From Pseudeuparius sepicola (lineage: Eukaryota > Arthropoda > Insecta > Coleoptera > Anthribidae): DNA of 64,000 bases. Under the pieces are notes generated by a model. It saw only the letters and a list, made by a program, of their open reading frames with translations, was not told where the DNA came from and did not search any database. Position numbers and translations under genes: made by a program. The stretch covers positions 46,003,223 through 46,067,222 of the forward strand of contig OY987303.1 of NCBI GenBank assembly GCA_963920635.1. Direction: 5' to 3'. This document shows, piece by piece, positions 21,300 to 31,900 of the stretch. Every line of letters starts with the position of its first letter. Positions within the stretch are counted from its first letter, which is position 1.

Positions 21300-21300
<1 letters not shown>
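19991..21300 (-). mobile_element. Array copy G: 5'-truncated element
   Basis: About 1.3 kb. The 3' UTR and the C-terminal part of the ORF are present; the copy ends at the codons for RNLFKALNTY and joins (TTA)11. It is the outermost copy on the right and abuts unrelated sequence at 21335. Confidence 0.88.
20110..21300 (-). pseudogene. C-terminal part of the R4/Dong-like polyprotein, copy G
   Basis: About 397 codons open to the natural stop, covering the end of the thumb region, the CCHC knuckle and the restriction-like endonuclease. It lacks the Myb-like and reverse-transcriptase parts. Its residues are closest to copy B (for example QAERVPYYN and ELGLTDSLY). Confidence 0.85.
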
Positions 21301-21334
<34 letters not shown>

Positions 21335-21336
<2 letters not shown>

Positions 21337-21650
21337 CGCCATAGTACAGTACAAAATTGTAACATTCAAGTTTTCCAAAATTTAATGCACGACTTAGAAA
21401 ATAGGTATATCGGTTTCGTGCAAATTTAACAAATTAATGCTTAACGCAAATAAATCCAAGTCTATGATCCTTTCGGAAAATAATAATAACAACAGACAAA
21501 CAAAATTAGATTTATTTATAGATGGCAGCAAAATTGAGGAAGTAAGTAACATAAAGTGTTTTGGAATATTTCTAGATTTAAAATATTTTAACACACACGT
21601 GGAATATTTTCTAGAAAACTTTCAAAGAAATGCGGATTTTTATCAATAAT
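21335..21650 (+). pseudogene. Reverse-transcriptase scrap of a second (jockey/CR1-like) LINE
   Basis: The frames here read IAIVQYK, then after a frameshift CKFNKLMLNANKSKSM and IDGSKIEEVSNIKCFGIFLD. These match the stretch just after the YADD box in jockey/CR1-type reverse transcriptases, where LN-x-x-KSK and a late G-hydrophobic-D motif are typical. Only about 100 codons remain, with at least one frameshift. It lies right at the array edge, so the array may have landed in or beside it. Confidence 0.6.
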
Positions 21651-21717
21651 TTCACAAAATGTATCTAAACGTTCAAAGTTAAAAATATAAAAAAACCATA
21701 ATTTTCCCCCATTTTAC

Positions 21718-21959
21718 AATTCTATTGCAACTCCGGTCCGAAGATATTTTTTATTCACCACGTAGTACGCCTCTGGTAGCTACTACCGCCCACAATGTTT
21801 TAAAGTGAAGGCTCCCCTCCGCCGTCCCTGATAGACTCTACGTGTACACGCCTCGTCATTTTGTTTAAATTATTCTCTGTGCAACTTTCTGTTTGTAAAG
21901 AGTGTAGGGACGGTGATGGGTGGGACCAAATATCTTCGGACCGGAGTTGAACAGAATTT
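21718..21959. mobile_element. Short TIR element (MITE, about 240 bp)
   Basis: Inverted repeats of about 32 bp face each other: CAACTCCGGTCCGAAGATAT on the left and its reverse complement near 21930-21953. The interior is noncoding. I did not find a clear target duplication. Confidence 0.7.
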
Positions 21960-22925
21960 AGATCGAACGTCACTTAAGGTAAGTTCGTTTGATCTGTAAA
22001 GTATATTATTTTAACTAAACAAATCGCAATTTGAAATTTTATAAAAGCTACAGAATCGAGCCTCGAGGGTAATATTAAATTGTGACAAATTTGCAAATGT
22101 TCAGAAAATGCATAAAAAGTTAAATTTATTAAGAACCAAACAAAAACATTGGGTAAAATACTATTAACTAAAATTTATTTATTTTTAAATTAAAACATAA
22201 TCTGATTCCGAATATTTTAGAAGACACAAAGATTATTAAAGAAATTCAATAATTACACAAGAAATTTAGAAGATTTGGTATAAATCAAGTGATTTATAAA
22301 GGTTTTAAATTATTTAATGAATTACATGGGTACATTAAAACAACAAAAATGTATTCAAAGTTTAAAAAAAAATGAAATTAATATGAATGAAAATTTATAG
22401 CTATAAGTATATAATATTGACAACAGAATAATTTTGTATTTAGTAGCCAATGTGGTAAATAAAACCATTGTTTTTGTTATTGTTAATTATGATTTTATTT
22501 TTTTGAAAATTTAAACATAAAATGGGCCAAAATCTAAGTTAATTTTTTGATGACATTTACGTGTGTTTTGCGGTGACACTGACATAGTCAAAAATCATAA
22601 ATCATAGAGAAACAACTCTAATGCTGCTTAAACTTGAAACAGAGCGGCCGAAATTTGTCCATGGTTAGAATTAGGTACAGTTATTATTGAGGGATGGAAT
22701 AAATTAATAATTTCCCTCCAATTTTATTTACTCAATATTTAGTGAAGGGAGAAAATGTTTAAGCACAGATGACAATAATAATAAAATTTATTTGTCAACT
22801 ATTTCCTTGTAAGCCTAAATACGTTGACTATCTTCACCCAACGCTAAATATCTAACCCTCATTGATGTTAGTTAGTTTACGAGCGACCATTTAATGTTCA
22901 AAATTGTTTCTTTAGAGACGTAGTA
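21960..22925. other. Intergenic, upstream of odorant receptor 1
   Basis: AT-rich sequence with no coding region, RNA gene or clear repeat seen. It should contain the promoter of odorant receptor 1, but I cannot point to a specific element. Confidence 0.5.
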
Positions 22926-25900
22926 ATGAGTACGAACCTTGTGAGTAACTATAATTTTTTTAAATTAATAATCCGTGCTAATTTCAGATTTGGCAATGAG
23001 AATTATTTACTTCTTGACTTATATCTTGTTTACCAAAATTAGACCTATCTGGATTGTAATAGCTCTAAACACATTATTACTGACTCTTGGCACCATTCTA
23101 CAATTGGTCTATTTTGTTGTATTATGGGATTTGCAGATTTTGGTTCAATTTAATTTTTTCTTCTGCATACAAATATTTGTAAGACTCAAGAAATTTCTAA
23201 AGATGCTACCAAGATATAGTTTTTTTAACCTGTATGATGGTAGGTCATTGACTCATTATCATTATTGATGGTTTTAGGTCATTTTGTCTAGTGTCCACAT
23301 ATTATTGAACGAAAACGATTACAGATACTTGCTGACTTTAATGAAGGATATATCTATTCCCGATATATATGCATCTAAGAAGACGAAATCAAGATTTTTA
23401 AAAATTTCCGGAATACTGTCGTGCTTATGCGTGAGTGACTTTGTTTTCATGAATTGTTTAACTATTTTAGTTATGAGGGCAGGTATAAAGAAAAATCGAG
23501 AAATTTTCCTACTCTTCAAATTTGTGACTGAAATGGAATTATTTGAGCGAAACTTAATATTGACCAATACAATTTTCTTCATTTGGAACAACATTTCATT
23601 CTGCACATCAGGTTTCGTATTTTTTTTTGGATATGTTATCATTTCTATATTGCACCAACTTCAAAATTTCAATGGCTGCTTGACTAGGTTTAGATTATCC
23701 TGCCCTAACAACATTTATATGATATACGACCAATGTTATCAAGATAATATATCCCAAATGATGATCTACTTATTGGAACACCATGCTATTTCAAAGAAGT
23801 AAACACAATTTCTTGAAATAAAAGCTCTTACAATATGATTAATTTTAGGTATATACGTGAAGTTACCAGGCGTATTCAGACAATCACGACTCTATTGATC
23901 GTTTTTGGCAATATTATGACGTGTAGCTTTTTGGTATCGCTAGACACGGTAAAAAGCAATTAATGCACGAGAGTTTTTCATACTTGTTTTCTTTTAGGGA
24001 GTACAATACTTTGGAATTGTATTTGAGGTTCTATTTTTCTGCATAATTCTTTCAATTATGATTACGTTTCCAGTTCTGGGACAAATAGTAGAAAATGAGG
24101 TAACAACAAAGATATTGAATTCTTGATAAAATAGTACTGAATTTATTATTCTTTAGCAGGAAAAAATTCATACAAATATTTGTAATATACCTTGGTATAA
24201 TTGGAACATGTCTAATAGAAAATTATATCGAATTTTTCTTACAAACACAATAATTGAGAAAATCCATTTTACTGAAGACACGTGCCTGAACTACGAAGTT
24301 CTTGTTAAGGCAAGTATATTTAAGTATACATACAGGTTGATCAATGCAGCTCGTGGGTCTGCAACAATGACCGTGAGATTGAATAATGGATTGAACCACG
24401 GGCGTAGCCAGGATTTAGTTTTGGGGGGGGGTTTAGTTTGAGAAGTAAATAAAACAACAAAAATATACTTACATGAAATTTAATAACTATATATTCATCC
24501 GAAAAACTACGACATATTTATAAAGTTCTTAACTTTAAATGAAATGGATAAATTAATTTCGTTCCTCTGCGCTAAATCTAAAACCATTAAAGAAGAAATC
24601 TTCGGCTTTTTCTTTTAAATATATCCACTACTTAATCTGCATGAATTTCTGTTCCATAGTGAATGTTCATTAACCATTAAGTCTGTTTTCACTTGTAGTG
24701 TTTCGTAAATAGTTTTTCAGTCTCCTTAGGCTCGAGAAAGACCTTTCTGGGGTAGCAGTGGATACAGGAATGGTAGCCAAGATTTGTAGTAATGTGTAAA
24801 TATTAGGATAAAGGTTTTTATCGCACATATCTAGGCATTCCAATCTAGATTTCGGGGTAGGCAGTCTTCTTATCAGCATGCAAGGTAGCTGAAGCTTTGA
24901 TAGCTAAATCCAAATTTGTTTCTTTATTAGAAACCCCTTGACCTTGACTACACCACTTTTTCCAGTAGTCCATACCTTTAGGTTTATCACCCTTCCTTTT
25001 TTTCCCCTCCATTTTTCGACAGTAATAATGATTCACGTATCTATCCTTAACAAGGTCATCGAATAACAGCGCACTAAAATTACTCACTTACACGGTACAC
25101 TTAATTCTCTTCACTATTCGTTCACCACTTTTCACTTTTATTCGCTTCGAGTTCGCATGGAACAATACTGCCGTAAGCGCGGTCACGCGCCGCGGCGCCG
25201 CTTATATAGCAGCCCAGTAGCCGTCCAGAAACTTCCACGAACTTCCACAAAGTTCCGCTCATTTCGACCTAGGGGCGTGGCGAATAATCGAGAAACAACG
25301 CAAAGTGTCCCTACAATACAAAATAGTTCGGCTGCAACTGAGTCTGCCTCTCGTCAAAAGATGGCGCTAGGCGCTACTATTACTACATAATATATTCAAA
25401 CGTAATAATAACTCTTCACTCCTCGTATTTTTTCGGTATAATATTAGGTAATATTTTGCTTATTTCGGGGGGGGGGGGGGGGGGTTTGAACCCCCGAAAC
25501 CCCCCCTTGGCTACGCCCGTGGATTGAACAAACAAACGATGAAGACCGTACCTACCCCACGCGGCATCTGTCGTATGAATAAGAATATAATAATCTACGA
25601 ACTTTATATAACGCAACGAAAATATTGCACACTCTATACACAGATTACAGGACAGATGCGAAAGCAAGCGGCTTCGCCGATTTTCCTGAGACGGAGCCCG
25701 CACTCACAGTCCGGTGCCTGTTCGGTATAAAGCGGCTCTCTTAGTCTGGTGCACGCTGGGTATAAAGCGGAGAGCGGAGCGGTAGACTATCGTCTATGGT
25801 ACGGACGGGTATATAACATGATAGAATAAAAATATGAATCATGTCAATCCAAGTAATAGCGGCAGCGCGTATAAGGGATTCAGTAGCGACTTGTAATTAC

Positions 25901-28900
25901 CAATTATGCCAAAGAAAAATTAAGAATACGGATATTATATTTTACAGTGTCAAATTATGTGGCGAATAGCAGTGGACGTCGTAGCTCTGGGTTAAAAGCG
26001 TCCAGATATCAACTATCTAGAAAGGGTTTTTCTGTCCCCCTGGGGCTTTTCCCTTAAGTAATCTAAACTATTCCATTTCACATACCTACCTTCAGCCTAA
26101 GTTCAAAACTAGAGAACAATTCGCTGTGCGAGTTCGTGCCCGACCCTATCTGTCAGATGTGCCCCTAGTAAGCGGGAGCTACTACTATACCAGAAGACCT
26201 TACCTTTGTAAATATTGTATGTGTAAATAAAAATTGTTCGAATCCGAATCCGTCCAGATAGTAAACCGTAGGTCACGGGTTCGAGTCCCACGCAAAACCC
26301 AATTTTTTTTATTATCGCTGCATATTCTACTTCTTATATTTATTACTGATTTTAATTTTTAGTAATTGAACAAAGTTTATTTTGAAGATCATTATTACTC
26401 ACAATTTACTCCATATGACAACGCATTGAGAGTCAGTTTTCGGTCGTGTCGTGAAGTAAAGCTAGGTAGATACTTTTCCAAATCGCAGCAGTTTCGACAA
26501 TTTAGTTTATCATCTTCAGGGTACTACAATAAATACCAGCTAGCATCCCAGATTCACAATTCAACGAAATAAAATAGTATGTTATGTATTGACGTGAGGA
26601 CTTACATTTATGGCGATTGTAATTTGCCTGCACTTTTTCACTGAGTGCACTTTTGTCACTGCCATATCATATTAGTGCAAAAGTGCAGTCAAATCGAAAT
26701 CGCCTTTAGATTTTAGTGTCTGTCCGTTCCTAACCGCACAACCTAACCTAACCTACTCGCGTCTAATATAAAATATGACATATTTTATTTTGTTGAATTG
26801 GTATTCTGGGATGCTAGCTATTATTTATTGTGGTGCCCTGAAGATGACTAGATAATAATTTATGAAAACTTCGGCAATTCGGAATGATACGTGTAGATAA
26901 CAGAGATAGGCCAGATTTTTGTATTGCATCTTTCAAGAGTTTTAAGTACCTAGGTAAAAAGTTGAGAAAATATTATAGGTATAGTTAGGTGTAGTATCAT
27001 TATATTATTATGATATAAGTCGGTATTTAAATACCTACTCCAAAAGCATTATAGGTATATATGAAATATATTTTTGTCGTTTTTGATGTTTCGGGTAGCA
27101 ATGGAATTTCGATTTTTTTAACGAAATGAGCAAAATATTTTCATTCATACATGTGCACACTTTCCTAAAGTACGATATATGTAATTAATTTATTTGTTAG
27201 ATAAAGGATATTTTATATTTACAGTTCAACGAAAACTGAAAAAACTAATCGAAAAATAAATATATTAAGCCACTTGTAAGATCAGCTGATACCTATAACT
27301 TTTCTTGAATACTTCGTTTTCGTTTTGAATTCATGATGTATTGTTTTAATTGTTTTAGACATTCATAATAATTCAGTGAAAAAGGATGTAGGTAGTTTAG
27401 CAATAATTGTGTAGCCAATATTCTCTTTTGTTGTTGTAAACCACTTGAAAAATAATGCTACAATATTTTAAGCTTCGACTGTTTTGTATTAATCCATAAT
27501 TAAATAGGTACATTAAATCATAAAATCTATTGGTGCCCCCAATCTTTTCCATAAAACACACTGAATTTATAAATGCATTGGTGCGGGCAATCTACGTCTG
27601 CTAAATCAACCTTGTATTGCTGTTTGCCGCTTACTTTCGCATCTGGCTGGTAATCTGTGCTCTAGAACTGAAGTGATCAATGCTGTAAGTATACAGGGGA
27701 CTAAAGGGGACCCACTTATATACCTACACATATTTTTTATTTTTATAACTTCAGAAAAATGGTCAATACAAAAGTTATACAAGACAATAATGCCTTTTTC
27801 AAGGCCTTACTAGATATTCCAATTCAAAAATTAGAAACAAATCGAAGTATCTTTTTAATAAAGCATGAACGGCTAACTCGATAATTGCAGTTGCCAATAT
27901 ACAGAAATTATAGTTCTAAGGTCTTAACTCTAATTAGAAGAGAGTAAAAATAACATACTACAAAATATTGTATTTGTACGAAAGCGTAGAAGGACCACAG
28001 CAGAGAAAATTTTATAATTTCATACTTTTCTACGAAATTATGGATAATTTCGTACTTTTCTACGAAATTATGTATAACTTCGTACATTTCTACGAAACTA
28101 AAAATAATTTCGTACTTTCCTGCGGAATTATACAGTGTGTCCCATGACGAATAGGTGCAAATCACAAAAAATAGAGTTGGATCAAGATTTCTGGAAGTAA
28201 CTCCCGTTTGGTCCCAAACCGAGATGCTATGAGAAAGGGTTAGTTTAAAAAGATCAACACGAGTAAACAGCCTATATTTTGGCAGATGTGTGAAAAAATG
28301 AAATTATACATAGTGAACTGGGATATTCGGTTGTTTCTTTTTTCAACATGATGGGAGGTGAGAAGTTGCACGAGCATTTCACATACCAAAATTCTTTCGA
28401 ACAGGACCTACTGCGATCATTGTTTTTGATTAGTTAACGAAGATCTGACACCGCCATCTGATTTAGCATCATTGAAAATGGTTGCGTAGCTACCAATTTT
28501 CATCAATAAATATTCAAATATAAGGCATTTACAAGAAGGTCAATTTTACAAATACGAAGTTTTGAGAATGTAATGTAATATTTAATAAGAAATTAATACA
28601 AAATGCGAAAACTTATACAAAGAATCCTGTCTACCAACCTCATTGCAGCCTTCAAATTTTTTTAATTCTTTTTTCTATTGCTTGAGCAGTTGAGTGTCTA
28701 AACAATAATTTTCTAGATAAGTTGATAAAAATCGCTTCTTTTGACTTTCCACCATTTTCAAAATGCAGATCCAAGGCCGTATAAATTTTTTTATACCCCG
28801 ATTTTCACGAAAACTATTTAGCAATTTTTTTATTTAAAATCTCACACCACAGCCTTAATGAAAACACCCCAAAACCTCCGGATATACCAAATTTTAACAA

Positions 28901-31900
28901 AAAATATACGAGGAGTTTCATAATGTAGTTGAGTGGTCAACAGTTGAATGGTCAACAGAACCACTCAACGTGTTGGCGTGCAGGGTATTTTTCTCTGGGC
29001 CGTCCCAAAATGGCTGAATTTTTATGAAACTTTATACGGGTCAAGAGTGCTTTGAAATTATTAAAAAATATATTAATAAGAACAAAAGTAATTTATTTTT
29101 TACAAAATGCCAACCAACAAATAAGAAAACAATTTAAATTATCGGATCTTTGTCGAAAAAGTCACCGTCTAAGGCGTTGAATAAAGAACCCCATATGAAG
29201 GAGTCAAAGCTCTATGAGCATTATAGAATATGTGAGACGGAAATCGCCCTGTGTAAGAACCAAGTTTTGACACAATCTTTTGATATCTGGCACGGTTATA
29301 GGTACGACTATGTGGTGCTTTTCGAGTTATTATGCTTAGCTGTGGCTCTTCCGTGACTGCCAAAACTAAATGATTAATTTAAATTAACTTCTAAGGACAT
29401 GCACCAAAGTGGCGTAGGCGTTTGAGTAAGTACCTACTTCTAATTATAATATAATTAATTGGAAATTTCAAATTGGAACTGCTAGGTATATTATCAAGGA
29501 TTCATAAATTTAAAGACATAACCGTGCCTTATAATGTTTGGTCTGTTGTGTATAGGTACTAATTTCACGAAAAATAAAGATTTTTGCCTCGATTAATTTG
29601 TTGAAACAACTGAAAGGTGCACGCCACTGTGAAACAGGAAACAGCATCCCGCCATATGCACACACCATCCCGGTCGCACGTTAAACCCAAATATGCTCAT
29701 TCCTGGAGTTCTTTATTCAAAGCCTTAAACAGCGACTTGGTTGACAAAGATCCAATAATTTAAATTGTTTTTTATTTGTTGGTTGGCATTTTGTAAAATA
29801 TAATTACTTTCGTGTTATTTTTTTAATAATTTCAAAGCACTCTTGACCAGTATAAAGTTTCATAAAAATTCAGCATTTTGAGATGGCCCAGAGAAAAATA
29901 TCGTGTACATTTTTCTATTGAATTTTTGCACACCAACACTTTGGGCTCTGATTGTGGGTCGGCAGATAATTATACCTTTTTTTATATAAAACAGAAACTG
30001 AGTGCAGATGATGGAGTGCAAATAAAACAAGTACCGACCTCGGAGCGCCACCAACTTGACGGGTGCCAACTTGTCGCCGCGCTGAAACCGCGGCAGGCTT
30101 ATAAACGCCTACGCGGATTTTTTTTTTGCGATGCCACTGTCGCTTGTCACAGCACCCCTGTAAGTTTTTTCTATACTCCACCTGTCTCCCACAAATCTTT
30201 GAGATAGATTTGCACAACAATTTCAGAATTTTCTTCTTTGAGCTATCGTCGTTAGTTACGGCACCCATACAGGTTTTTTAGATACTCCTACATCCAATAC
30301 GAGTTTCCCCATAAATATTTTTGAGGTTCAGATTAATTTACAAAAAAAAACATAATTTCTTTACATTTTTTTGTGACGCCACTGTCGTTCACCACGGCAT
30401 CCCTACAGATTTCTTCAATACTCCTACGCGTCGCCACAAAATATATTTCAAAGAGAGATTGATTTACACAAAAAAAAATTCATTAGGATTTTTTTGCGAC
30501 GCCACTGTTGTTTGTCGCCTCACCCTTACAGTTTTTTTTCTATATCACTACATCCCTATGCGTCTTCCAAAAATATCTTTGAGATTGAGATTGATTCACA
30601 CAAAAATAAGATTATTGGGATTTCTTTCCGTCGCCACGGGTTGTTTGTCACAGCACCCCTACAGGTTTTGTTTCTATATTACTTACTACATCCCCAGTGC
30701 GTCTTCCAAAAGTATTTTTGAGATTAAGATTGGTTTACACAAAAATAAGATTTTTGGGATTTTTTGCGATGCCAATGCCGTTTGTCACGGCACCTCCTGC
30801 AGGTTTTTTTCTATATTAGGTACTACATCCCCTATGCGTCTCCCAAAAATAATATATTTATAAGACTAAGATTACTTTACACAAAAATAAGATTTTTGGA
30901 ATTTTTTTGCGACGCCATTGACGTTTGTCACGGCACCTCCTACAGTTTTTTTTTCTATATTACTACATCCCCTATGCGTCTCCCAAAAATATCTTTGGAT
31001 TGATTTACACAAAAAATAAGATTTTTTCTTGAATTTTTGCGACGCCACTGTCGTTACCCACGGCACCCCTACACGTTTTTTCTATACCTACTCCTACATC
31101 CCCTACGTATCCTCTAAAAATATATTTGAGTCTGACATTGATTTACACAAAAAAATCAGTACTTATACTCTATACTCATACATCTCTTACGCGTCCCTCA
31201 AAAATATCTGATTGAGATTGATCTACACAAAAAGAATCAGATTTTTCCTTTTGGATTTTTCGCGACAAAATAAGAAATCAAAAACTGTTCAAGAAATTTT
31301 TCGCAAAATTTTTGAAATGTCCAGATTAAAAAAAAACATAATTGTCAAAGTAATACTCATTTCCAGTCAAACCGGAAGATGGAAATAAGAACTGACCATT
31401 TTTTGCTACTCCCTGTATAGTCATTACCAAAGACACATATCTTTGTCATTACTAATATTCCGTGATAAAAGTCTTGTTTTTTTTAATAATTTTTTGACAA
31501 TCCCCATATAAAAAAACCTGAAACTTGCGAGACTGCAAATCTCTGTGATAAATATACATAGGTGAAGCGTATTTAATCGTAGCTTCAAACAGCTGATCAA
31601 TTTTCTGTATTTTTTCTACCTTCCATCCTAAACAATAATTAATCTCTACATCCTTATTCAAATTAAATAGTGCCTCAAAAATGCCACAATTTGGAAGATG
31701 AAACATTTTTCAAATGCATGTCAATAATATTATATAAGAATAATATAAATGCCATGAATGTGCCCATTGAAGCGAATTTTTAACGCCGCTCGCGTGCAAT
31801 TCAATTTTCCGTTTGCATAAAAAAGCGATGATTATTATTTTTGCCAACAAAAATGCAGATTGTATTGTTTACTATTATGACATTAGATCATAGTATACAA

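Larger units (their letters stand above)
1771..21334 (-). mobile_element. Seven-copy head-to-tail array of an R4/Dong-type LINE in (TTA)n
   Basis: Seven copies of one non-LTR retrotransposon lie end to end, all with the coding strand on minus. They are separated and bounded by (TTA)n tracts at 1771-1797, 2032-2052, 6345-6383, 9841-9864, 14584-14627, 18843-18854, 19979-19990 and 21302-21334. Every copy ends at its 3' side with the same sequence (plus strand CGACTTAGCCAAAAGGC) next to TTA repeats. The protein has a Myb-like N-terminus, a reverse transcriptase with YMDD, a C-x3-C-x7-H-x4-C knuckle and a PD...D restriction-like endonuclease. This architecture and the TAA target point to the R4 clade, in which Dong is known to insert into TAA repeats. 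Boundaries are accurate to a few bases. Confidence 0.9.
24397..25521 (-). mobile_element. hAT transposon, internally deleted, with 8-bp target duplication
   Basis: Terminal inverted repeats CACGGGCGTAGCCA (left) and its complement (right), each followed inward by long G or C runs. The 8-bp direct repeat GATTGAAC flanks both ends (24389-24396 and 25522-25529), which is the hAT hallmark. The 1125-bp body has transposase pieces on the minus strand and a GC-rich leader, so it is a deletion derivative. It sits in the last intron of odorant receptor 1. Confidence 0.88.

Noticed and set aside
1771..21334. An rDNA-targeted R2 or R4 cluster
   Set aside because: No ribosomal RNA sequence flanks any copy; every junction is a TTA tract.
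26240..26300. A complete tRNA gene
   Set aside because: Only the T-arm side and a T-run fit; the T-stem has mismatches and there is no 5' acceptor strand.
28014..28133. CRISPR-like array (regular 30-bp repeats)
   Set aside because: The repeats are contiguous without unique spacers, in a eukaryotic intron.
29150..29363. Frames of 64-68 codons on both strands
   Set aside because: They sit in the arm of a foldback element and show no protein character.
30321..31211. Plus-strand frame of 180 codons and neighbours
   Set aside because: They arise from the satellite unit, whose repeated GACGCCACTGT block gives repeated FFCDATVV-like peptides.
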